From Bacteroidales bacterium Bact_07 (GTDB lineage: Bacteria; Bacteroidota; Bacteroidia; Bacteroidales; Tenuifilaceae), in NCBI GenBank assembly GCA_001603415.1, contig LUYY01000163.1, forward strand, positions 1 through 5,310: DNA of 5,310 nt, read 5' to 3'. Made by a program: the position numbers and the translations under genes. The notes under the pieces are model-generated. The model did not search any database. It was given only the letters and a program-made list of their open reading frames with translations, and was not told the origin of the DNA. Below are positions 1-5,310 of this stretch, piece after piece. Every line of letters begins with the position of its first letter. Positions within the stretch are counted from its first letter, which is position 1.

Positions 1-28
1 TAAAAATGGGGTCGTTTTTTTGGGGGTG

Positions 29-59
29 CAAAGGTACAACATTTTTGAGCTCATGTCAA
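29..59 (-). promoter_or_regulatory. Bacteroidota-type sigma-A promoter firing leftward out of the window
   Basis: Read on the minus strand, this stretch has TTG (59-57), a 20-nt spacer, then TACCTTTG (36-29) followed by CACCCCC. That is an exact match to the Bacteroidota -33/-7 consensus TTG-N(17-23)-TAnnTTTG. Transcription would start around positions 20-25 and run left, so it serves a gene beyond position 1 and not the carotenoid operon, which ends at 306. The consensus is established knowledge; use of this site is inferred from the match and its position in non-coding DNA. Confidence 0.6.
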
Positions 60-107
60 TACATTTTTTAAGCATCGCAAAAAATAATTTAACTATTTCA
101 AAAATAC

Positions 108-126
108 ACATTTTTCATGAAAATGT
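108..126. repeat. Short AT-rich inverted repeat
   Basis: A perfect 7-bp inverted repeat, ACATTTT and AAAATGT, surrounds the 5-base loop TCATG. It lies about 180 nt past the end of the TPR gene. The stem has only one G-C pair and no clean T-run follows it on either strand, so it is a poor intrinsic terminator. In DNA this AT-rich it could be chance. Confidence 0.25.
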
Positions 127-305
127 AGCAATAAATTTAAAAAAAATGCACAATAGCCACAATGCCATTCAGGAAGCCATGTTTTATGCCAACTAATTGA
201 AGCTGTATATGTTTTTCATTTAAATCTATCCCGATCAACGGTTCTAACTGCAGGGCTCAAAAGTTTCAATTCCTAAATTAATCCTAATTTCACCTCTGCT
301 CTAAA

Positions 306-1043
306 TCAAACCTTGGGTAGCAGTTCCTCTTTTACCCACTTGTAATTTGGTTCTATGTTCAGTATGGTTTGATATATTTTTTTGGCAAGGTTTTTATTGC
401 CGGCTTTTTGGGCGGCAAGACCCATTTGTGTATAGGCGTTGATATACCACCATGTTTTGGGTTTACCGGTAGGATATTCCTTTTCAATTAGCTCAATAGC
501 TTTGCGGTAGAGCTCAACCGCCTCGGTTGGGTTGCCTCCCACTATGGCTGGGGCGTAATGCCGTGCGTTGCCCTTCTCAATGAGCGCATAGTAATTTGTT
601 GGGCTAAGCGCCAGTGCCTCATCAATTAGCGATGCGCTTTTAGGGCCAAGGAATGGCGCCTTGTAGGGGCTTATGGAAATTCGGTAGGCCAAAAGGGCTG
701 CCTGTATGGCATCTGCAGTTGAGCGGTAGGCAGGTAAACTGGACAAAATATTGGCATGTACCTCAGCTTTTTCAATTAGTCGCCTGGCTTTATCGGTTTG
801 CTTTATGCCCAAAAGGTATCCAATGTAGCCGTACTGAGCATGCAAAAGTCTAAATCGGTTTGCAGCGGTTGGGCTTTTGGTGACCAATGCATCGAGCTCA
901 TCCAAAACCTTTTCCCAATCGGCCATGTTACCCGACACAAAGGCCTGGTAGAGGCGTTGGTCGTAATCGTCAGCGCTGCCATACACCTGCAAGCCAAACG
1001 ACGAAAGAGTAAGAACGGCAAGTAATACCAAATATCTAATCAT
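306..1043 (-). CDS. Exported TPR-like repeat protein, function unknown
   Basis: This is a 245-residue protein, last in the carotenoid operon. The ATG at 1043 is preferred because it begins 5 nt after the glycosyltransferase stop and gives a compact signal peptide: MIRY, then a hydrophobic core, then LQVYGSADD as a probable signal peptidase I site near residues 21-24. There is no lipobox cysteine. An upstream in-frame ATG at 1073 would add ten residues and overlap the previous gene by 25 nt. After the signal the protein is helical and TPR-like. The clearest stretches are about residues 138-159 (ALALSPTNYYALIEKGNA), 163-185 (a GGNPTEAVELYRKAIEL repeat) and 199-241 (MGLAAQKAGNKNLAKKIY then LNIEPNY). 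TPR arrays normally bind peptides or proteins and I see no catalytic motif. The protein probably acts in the periplasm. Its link to carotenoids rests only on gene position; it might be a scaffold or a passenger gene. Confidence 0.8.
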   Translation of the reverse strand: MIRYLVLLAVLTLSSFGLQVYGSADDYDQRLYQAFVSGNMADWEKVLDELDALVTKSPTAANRFRLLHAQYGYIGYLLGIKQTDKARRLIEKAEVHANILSSLPAYRSTADAIQAALLAYRISISPYKAPFLGPKSASLIDEALALSPTNYYALIEKGNARHYAPAIVGGNPTEAVELYRKAIELIEKEYPTGKPKTWWYINAYTQMGLAAQKAGNKNLAKKIYQTILNIEPNYKWVKEELLPKV

Positions 1044-1048
1044 AACTG

Positions 1049-2149
1049 CTACACTATTTTTCGACCTTTCCACGTTAAGGTTCCATTTTTACGATTTTTT
1101 TCCCAACGGATAACCATCTGCATGAACGACAGCTGCTGCAAGGGGAAAAGTATAACAGTTTTAAAAACATTTTGTTTCGAGAGGTCGGCAATCATTATAC
1201 GGGCCATTAGTACCGAGAAAAAGTAAATAAAAATCAACGGGAAGGGCATAAAAAATAGCACGGCAAAAGGGCCCAGGGTGGTTATGGCAGCAAAAACAAA
1301 CATAACATTACGGTTACCCCCAAAAAACTCGCAGACATTTTTGGAAAAGCCCTCAATGGCATCGTTACCGCTTACGTACATCCTACAGCGGATATCGCCA
1401 GGCAAACCAAGCAGCGTAGCCATCCGGTATCCTAAACGTTTAATGGTTCGAGCTATGAGAATATCCTCCACAGGGTTGTTGCAGAACATCTCATGGAAAC
1501 GATGGTTTCGGTAGGTCTCAGCCCTAAACATCATCATTTGGCCATTGGCAGCCGAAAGCGAACTGCGGCGGCTCCACATAACCAATTTGAGTGGCAGCAA
1601 CGACAGTAAAATCCACTGCATAACCGGAACGGTAATAGCCTCGCCAAACGAGCCCAAAACCTGGTAAGGGAAAAACGAAAGCAAATGAAGTTTCTTGTGC
1701 TGCATGTAGGCAAGGGTTTGCTCCACAAAATCTTTCTGTACTCTTACATCGGCATCAAGGAAAAGCAGGTAATCGCCCTTGGCTTGAAGGGCAAGCTGAT
1801 GGCAGGCATTGTTTTTACCTAACCAGCCATCGGGTAAACCATTGCCATTTATCAACCTAAATCGGCCATCGGCCTTAACAAACTCCTCAACAATTGGGCC
1901 GGTGGCATCGGTAGAGGAATCGTTGTAAACAATTACCTCAATACTGCCATAGGTTTGCGATTGCAAATCGGTAAGCAAGTTACGGATATTGGCCTCCTCG
2001 TTGCGGGCAGGGATAAGCACCGAAACACTATCGGGCGACTTTAACGGGTATTTACTTAGGTAGGGCTGGGTAAGGTAGTTGAAAAGCGCAACCAAAAACC
2101 GAACGAAGGCAAAAACCACAATGGGTAAAACTATGTAAAACAGTATCAT
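1049..2149 (-). CDS. Membrane-anchored family 2 glycosyltransferase, CrtQ/CruC-like (carotenoid glycosylation)
   Basis: A 366-residue GT2 (GT-A fold) enzyme predicted to move a sugar from a nucleotide-sugar to a carotenoid hydroxyl or carboxyl at the inner face of the membrane. An N-terminal membrane anchor (about 1-25) is followed by the GT2 core: VSVLIPARNEE (42-52), YNDSSTDAT (75-83), the GWLGKNNAC segment (108-116), metal-binding DAD (132-134), and VEDILIARTIKRLGYR (227-242), where Glu/Asp is the likely catalytic region. After it, RMYVSGNDAIEGFSKN (256-271) resembles the equivalent part of staphylococcal CrtQ and replaces the QxxRW seen in processive synthases. Hydrophobic helices near 283-320 and possibly 330-345 form a C-terminal membrane domain. 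The start ATG overlaps the acyltransferase stop by four bases (ATGA), which suggests translational coupling. The operon points to a carotenoid acceptor; the sugar cannot be read from sequence. HpnB-type hopanoid or other lipid glycosyltransferases are the main alternatives. Confidence 0.85.
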   Translation of the reverse strand: MILFYIVLPIVVFAFVRFLVALFNYLTQPYLSKYPLKSPDSVSVLIPARNEEANIRNLLTDLQSQTYGSIEVIVYNDSSTDATGPIVEEFVKADGRFRLINGNGLPDGWLGKNNACHQLALQAKGDYLLFLDADVRVQKDFVEQTLAYMQHKKLHLLSFFPYQVLGSFGEAITVPVMQWILLSLLPLKLVMWSRRSSLSAANGQMMMFRAETYRNHRFHEMFCNNPVEDILIARTIKRLGYRMATLLGLPGDIRCRMYVSGNDAIEGFSKNVCEFFGGNRNVMFVFAAITTLGPFAVLFFMPFPLIFIYFFSVLMARIMIADLSKQNVFKTVILFPLQQLSFMQMVIRWEKNRKNGTLTWKGRKIV

Positions 2150-2769
2150 TGCCTGTGTATTTTATCCTGTTTATGAATACTTTGCTTTAGGAAAAGATTA
2201 TAGGTTAGCTGGAACTGGGTAAGGTTAAAATCGGCTAACCGGTCGTACTCCTGCAGGTAAATGGTTAACGAGGGTTTAGGGTATGCGTAGTAATCGATAA
2301 GGTTGGCACACATGAGTAACCTGAAATTATCCGCTTGCTCCACTATCCGTTCAATACCTCTCTGAAACTCAAGAGCCATGTGATGCTGGCTGTAGAGCTT
2401 GCCTTGCGGGTAAAACACCAAAAGGTTGTTGGGCTGCTTAATAACCTCATGGGCAAACCTAAGGCTCTCCAGCATCCCCTTTGATGTTGGTGCAATGGAA
2501 AACGCTCCCAGCTTAGCAAAAAAACGGTGCTTGGCAAGTTCGCTTTCGAGCATCATCAGGTAAAACTTCTTGTGAAGAAGCATGGTGTTCAATTTCCAGG
2601 CAAAGAAACCGTCCCACCAGCTAAAGTGGTTGGGCACCAGTAGAATTGAGCGGTTATCGGGAATAAAATCGCCCTCAATTCGAATTTCTCTGAAATTTCG
2701 TTTCAGAATATGGTTGAAGTAGGCATTGAAAAACCTCTCGTACAATGCGTTATGTGCCGGTTTAATCAC
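2146..2769 (-). CDS. PlsC-like lysophospholipid/glycerol acyltransferase family protein, probable carotenoid-glycoside acyltransferase
   Basis: A 207-residue acyltransferase of the PlsC/LPLAT family, predicted to transfer a fatty acyl group to a hydroxyl. The family's catalytic H-X4-D is present as NHFSWWD (47-53; His48, Asp53). The later substrate-binding block is FYPQGKLYSQH (119-129), where Gln122 stands in for the usual Glu of FPEGTR. No long membrane segment is evident, so it is probably peripheral to the inner membrane. The start is GTG at 2769: the frame is open up to a stop at 2790-2788 but has no ATG before NHFSWWD in a sensible place, and GTG leaves a 13-nt gap after the hydratase gene. 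Its stop overlaps the glycosyltransferase ATG. In that context the likely substrate is the sugar of a carotenoid glycoside, as for CruD in green sulfur bacteria or CrtO in Staphylococcus; this is inference. A phospholipid or ornithine-lipid acyltransferase is the alternative. Confidence 0.8.
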   Translation of the reverse strand: MIKPAHNALYERFFNAYFNHILKRNFREIRIEGDFIPDNRSILLVPNHFSWWDGFFAWKLNTMLLHKKFYLMMLESELAKHRFFAKLGAFSIAPTSKGMLESLRFAHEVIKQPNNLLVFYPQGKLYSQHHMALEFQRGIERIVEQADNFRLLMCANLIDYYAYPKPSLTIYLQEYDRLADFNLTQFQLTYNLFLKQSIHKQDKIHRQ

Positions 2770-2782
2770 TTTGATACCAAAT

Positions 2783-3421
2783 TTAAATCAACCTAAAAAT
2801 AAGGTTTAAGGCGATAAAAAACAAACCATGCATCACCGCAAAAATAAAAGCCAGCGGGTTTTGCAGTTTTGGTGCAAACCTATAAAAGATGCTAAACACC
2901 AAGAGCGAGAACAAAAACCAGCCGATATAGTTATGCAAGGGTGGCGTTACCATATCCCACCTCCACATATCGAGCCGAATGGCCACGGGTTCAAGTATCC
3001 AGTCGAATACCGTTAGTATAGATGCCGATGCAACCGATTTTAGGGTAACACTGGTATTCCAATGCTGCAAAACAAATGCAACAAGGTAAACAAGCATCAT
3101 CCAGTTAATGGCCATGTTGAAAGGCGTGCCAAATAAGCCAGGACCCAAAGAACCACCGTATGTGTAGCAACCAAAAATAAGGCCGGTGTTGGTTCCAATG
3201 GCTTCAATTGAAAAACCCATAATACCAATCAAAGCCATAATAAGCCAGAACCTCCTGTTGGTTGGCTTATGGAAAAGCATCAGCATCAAAAACGATAGAG
3301 GGACAAAATAGGCGGTCACCCTAAAGTATTGTGGATTATCAATTTTAATTGATATGCCAGCCACACCTATTAGGTAGGCTATGGGGATTAGCACTTTAAA
3401 AAACTTAGTAAACTGCTCCAT
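2783..3421 (-). CDS. cruF: Carotenoid 1',2'-hydratase, CruF family (DUF422)
   Basis: A 212-residue integral membrane protein of the carotenoid biosynthesis family PF04240. Characterised members (CruF; bisanhydrobacterioruberin hydratase in archaea) add water across the C-1',2' double bond of a psi end group, giving a tertiary alcohol. About seven hydrophobic helices are visible (roughly 9-25, 35-50, 58-75, 103-120, 130-148, 165-182, 188-209). Conserved polar residues lie in and between them: EAIGTNTG (73-80), CYTYGG (85-90), the FGTPFNMAINW stretch (97-107), DWILEP (140-145), MWRWD (152-156) and NYIGWF (164-169). These are hallmark positions of the family, and the length is typical or slightly short. 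The gene begins one base after the desaturase stop, so the two are almost certainly co-transcribed. The hydroxyl it makes is a plausible site for the downstream glycosyltransferase and the trigger for CrtD-type 3',4'-desaturation. Family assignment is firm; the exact substrate (for example gamma-carotene or lycopene) is not readable. Confidence 0.88.
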   Translation of the reverse strand: MEQFTKFFKVLIPIAYLIGVAGISIKIDNPQYFRVTAYFVPLSFLMLMLFHKPTNRRFWLIMALIGIMGFSIEAIGTNTGLIFGCYTYGGSLGPGLFGTPFNMAINWMMLVYLVAFVLQHWNTSVTLKSVASASILTVFDWILEPVAIRLDMWRWDMVTPPLHNYIGWFLFSLLVFSIFYRFAPKLQNPLAFIFAVMHGLFFIALNLIFRLI

Positions 3422-3422
3422 G

Positions 3423-4877
3423 CTAAAGGGTTTTGAAATAGCTATCCACTATTTTAGCCGAAGCCAGGCAAAGGGGTATTCCTCCACCCGGATGAACACT
3501 ACCGCCAACAAAGTAAAGGCCTTTCACGTTTTTGCTGCGATTGGGGTGGCGGTTAAATGCAGCCATTCGGTTATTTGAACTAATTCCGTAAAGCGAACCA
3601 CGGAACGACCCAGTGCGCTGTTCAATTCTCAGGGGGTCGAGATAATCCTCTGCAACAATCAAATTGGCAAGGTCGATACCCACCATGCGTTTTACCTTGG
3701 CCAGTATAGCCTCACGGGCTTTAAGCCTGAGCTCATCCCAGTTCTGACCGGTGTTTGGCGGAACATTTATCATCACAAACCAGTTCTCGTGCCCATCGGG
3801 GGCATCGGAAGCAATGCGCTTTGATGTAATAAAAATGTAAACGGTAGGGTCATCGGAAATTGATCCCTGTTCCATAGCTTTAAACTCCGAAAAGTAATCG
3901 GCGGCAAACAGAATGTTATGAACGTCGAGTTCAGGGTGGGTTCCCTTTACACCAAAGTAAAAGATTAAAGCCGATGAAGAAGGCTGCTGGGCAGCCAATC
4001 TTGAAGCCAAGGGCACCTCGCTCAACATGGTTTGGTATGCCGTGAAAATATCGGTGTTGTTTACCACATAGTTGCTTTCAACACCACTTCCATTAACCTT
4101 TATGCCCACTACACGGCCATTTCGGATATCAATTCTATCGACATGAGTATTATAAAAGAATTCCACTCCCAAGCCCTCAGCAATTCGAACCAGCTCAGTT
4201 GTTATAGCATACATCCCAGTATTTGGGAAGTATGCTCCAATGTTATGCTCCAAATGGGGTATCATGGTAAGGGTACCAGGGGCAAGGTATGGGTTTGAGC
4301 CGTTATAGGTGGCATACCTATCGAAAAGTTGAATGGTACGGAAATCGGAAAAAAACTTACAGTTCACCTCGTGCATGGTTTCAAACGCCTTGAGCTTTTT
4401 AGGGTTCATGGCAAGCTTGAGCGATTGTAGGGTAAAAAAGTTCTTTAGCTGTGGGAAAGGGCTATATACAAAGGTATTGGCCGTAAGTTCGTATAGTTCC
4501 CTACTCTCCTTGAGGTACCGCAACACATCGGTGCGCTTTTCGTGCAACTTTTCGGCAACCTCGTCGGCAAAGCGTTCGGGCTCTGCCCAGGCATTAAGAA
4601 TGGTGCCATCGGGGAAAAAGTAACGGGTAATGAGGTCAAGCTTGTGGTAACTGAAAGCCTTAGTGCTATCATCTGCAATAAGTTCGTCAACCAGATGGGG
4701 CAAAGTGAATAACGAGGGGCCAGCATCGAACCTGAAACCATTTACCCTTAACTCATTGAGCTTACCCCCAGCCTTAGCCTGTTGCTCAAAAACCTTAACC
4801 TTGTAGCCTTTTCGGGCTAACCTGACAGCCGTGGCAATTCCGCCAATCCCTGCCCCAATTGTTGAAATCGTTTGCAT
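3423..4877 (-). CDS. crtD: CrtI/CrtD-family FAD-dependent carotenoid desaturase, probable 1-hydroxycarotenoid 3,4-desaturase
   Basis: A complete 484-residue flavoprotein of the phytoene desaturase family, first gene of the operon. The N-terminal Rossmann motif IGAGIGGIATA (7-17) is followed by an acidic residue at the end of the second strand (VFEQ, Glu31) and AGGKL (36-40), then the family segment DAGPSLFTLP (51-60). The C-terminal FAD signature GLYFVGGSVHPGGGIP occupies 453-468, close to the C-terminus, as in bacterial-type phytoene dehydrogenases. Enzymes of this family desaturate or isomerise hydrophobic carotenoids at the membrane surface. The CrtD role (desaturation at C-3,4 after hydration at C-1) is inferred mainly because the gene sits one base upstream of a CruF hydratase and because a second CrtI-type gene diverges from it. 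Phytoene desaturase (CrtI) is the main alternative and cannot be excluded. The ATG at 4877 puts the Rossmann strand six residues in, as expected; no Shine-Dalgarno sequence is seen. Confidence 0.85.
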   Translation of the reverse strand: MQTISTIGAGIGGIATAVRLARKGYKVKVFEQQAKAGGKLNELRVNGFRFDAGPSLFTLPHLVDELIADDSTKAFSYHKLDLITRYFFPDGTILNAWAEPERFADEVAEKLHEKRTDVLRYLKESRELYELTANTFVYSPFPQLKNFFTLQSLKLAMNPKKLKAFETMHEVNCKFFSDFRTIQLFDRYATYNGSNPYLAPGTLTMIPHLEHNIGAYFPNTGMYAITTELVRIAEGLGVEFFYNTHVDRIDIRNGRVVGIKVNGSGVESNYVVNNTDIFTAYQTMLSEVPLASRLAAQQPSSSALIFYFGVKGTHPELDVHNILFAADYFSEFKAMEQGSISDDPTVYIFITSKRIASDAPDGHENWFVMINVPPNTGQNWDELRLKAREAILAKVKRMVGIDLANLIVAEDYLDPLRIEQRTGSFRGSLYGISSNNRMAAFNRHPNRSKNVKGLYFVGGSVHPGGGIPLCLASAKIVDSYFKTL

Positions 4878-4984
4878 ATTTTTTAAACAAAATAAGGTGT
4901 ATTTTGGTTAATACTCATGGTAAATTTAATTAAAATTGTATATTTAATGTGTGTTAATCTGTTTTAAATCATAAATAAGCGTTT
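4878..4984. promoter_or_regulatory. Divergent AT-rich intergenic region between two desaturase genes
   Basis: These 107 bases must hold start signals for both the leftward operon and the rightward gene. The best rightward candidate is TTG at 4904-4906, a 24-nt spacer and TAAAATTG at 4931-4938, one mismatch from TAnnTTTG with a slightly long spacer. No good leftward promoter is seen; TTATTTTG, read on the minus strand at 4895-4888, lacks a matching TTG at the right distance. The perfect palindrome TTAATTAA (4926-4933) sits in a wider AT inverted repeat, AATTT/AAATT (4923-4937), which could be an operator or simply low-complexity DNA. Confidence 0.45.
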
Positions 4985-5310
4985 ATGGCAAAGAAAGTTG
5001 TAATTGTTGGGACAGGTCTTGGTGGATTATCAACTGCATTGAGGCTTACTACATTGGGTTTTGAGGTGGAAATGGTTGAGAAGTTTCATCAACCGGGTGG
5101 CCGTTTGAATAAGCTGCAACGCAACGGTTATACCTGGGATATGGCCCCAACCTTTTTCTCCATGAGTTACGAGTTCAGAGAGCTAATTGATTTCTGTAAG
5201 ATAGATAAACCTTTTGAGTTTTATGAACTCGACCCGCTTTACAAGGTCAACTTCAGCAATTCAAAAAGATATTTTACCATACATAAGGATATTTATAAGC
5301 TGGCGCAAGA
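4985..5310 (+). CDS. CrtI-family FAD-dependent carotenoid desaturase, N-terminal part (runs off the window)
   Basis: The first 108 codons of a second phytoene desaturase-family flavoprotein; the frame is open to the right edge, so about three quarters of a usual 490-residue protein is missing. The dinucleotide-binding motif IVGTGLGGLSTALRL (7-21) is intact, followed by Glu32 (MVEKF) and PGGRL (37-41). WDMAPTFFSM (51-60) takes the place of DAGPSLFTLP in the divergent neighbour and of DMGPTWYWMPD typical of Bacteroidota CrtI. The later stretch FYELDPLYKVNF (79-90) also resembles CrtI. The ATG at 4985 puts the Rossmann strand at the very N-terminus; A/T-rich sequence without a Shine-Dalgarno motif precedes it, as is usual in this phylum. 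It could be the phytoene desaturase (crtI) of the pathway, with crtB perhaps next. With the catalytic C-terminus out of view, the exact reaction stays open. Confidence 0.85.
   Translation, partial: MAKKVVIVGTGLGGLSTALRLTTLGFEVEMVEKFHQPGGRLNKLQRNGYTWDMAPTFFSMSYEFRELIDFCKIDKPFEFYELDPLYKVNFSNSKRYFTIHKDIYKLAQ

Larger units (their letters stand above)
1..305. other. AT-rich non-coding region downstream of the operon
   Basis: I see no convincing ORF, tRNA or structured RNA in these 305 bases. The left end carries the leftward promoter at 29-59. The rest (about 60-305) is A/T-rich with many A and T runs and one small AT hairpin at 108-126. No GC-rich stem followed by a T-run lies just after the TPR gene stop at 306, so where the five-gene transcript ends is not evident. 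Because the next leftward gene seems to have its own promoter, the operon probably ends within this gap. Confidence 0.6.

Noticed and set aside
108..126. The AT hairpin as a terminator of the five-gene operon
   Set aside because: The stem has one G-C pair, is about 180 nt past the last stop codon and has no clean T-run after it.
653..1025. Short open frames on the plus and minus strands overlapping the TPR gene
   Set aside because: They lie inside a well-supported coding gene, have no recognisable motif and read as compositional shadows.
1044..1073. Longer TPR protein starting at the ATG at 1073
   Set aside because: It would overlap the glycosyltransferase by 25 nt and put ten polar residues before the signal peptide. 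The ATG at 1043 gives a 5-nt gap and a standard signal sequence. The longer form is still possible.
4032..4623. Plus-strand open frames of 88 and 96 codons opposite the CrtD-like gene, and a 98-codon minus-strand frame at 4445-4741
   Set aside because: The conserved FAD-binding protein in the main frame explains this DNA; the alternatives show no domain, signal peptide or start context.
4888..4895. TTATTTTG, read on the minus strand, as the leftward operon's -7 element
   Set aside because: It lacks the A at the second position, has no TTG 17-23 nt upstream and would place the start at or beyond the initiation codon.
1..5310. Mobile element, CRISPR, tRNA or toxin-antitoxin content
   Set aside because: No direct repeat arrays, transposase motifs, cloverleaf-like segments or small paired ORFs were seen on either strand.

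Overview
The window looks like Bacteroidota DNA. The reasons are a moderately AT-rich composition, AT-rich gaps, no obvious Shine-Dalgarno sequences before the genes, a close match to the Bacteroidota sigma-A promoter form (TTG, about 20 nt, TAnnTTTG) near the left edge, and carotenoid enzymes of the kind that phylum carries. The genus cannot be told from the sequence alone.

Layout: positions 1-305 are AT-rich and non-coding; at 29-59 they hold a leftward promoter for a gene beyond the left edge. From 4877 down to 306, five minus-strand genes lie close together and look like one operon. In transcription order they are a CrtI/CrtD-type carotenoid desaturase (4877-3423), a CruF-type carotenoid hydratase (3421-2783), a PlsC-like acyltransferase with a GTG start (2769-2146), a membrane-anchored family 2 glycosyltransferase resembling CrtQ/CruC (2149-1049), and an exported TPR-like protein of unknown role (1043-306). 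The gaps are 1, 13, -4 and 5 nt. A 107-nt AT-rich divergent gap (4878-4984) separates this operon from a plus-strand gene that runs off the right edge (4985-5310). That gene encodes a second CrtI-family flavoprotein.

Working model (inference): the right-hand desaturase makes the conjugated backbone. CruF adds water to the psi end to give a tertiary 1'-hydroxyl, and the CrtD-like enzyme desaturates at C-3',4'. The glycosyltransferase then adds a sugar to a hydroxyl and the acyltransferase esterifies the sugar with a fatty acid. The product would be a membrane-inserted carotenoid acyl-glycoside, in the class of salinixanthin or the chlorobactene glucoside laurate of green sulfur bacteria. The TPR protein is the least explained member. 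I see no RNA gene, CRISPR array, insertion sequence or mobile element. The window is best read as a well-organised late carotenoid pathway operon rather than a wholly new system.
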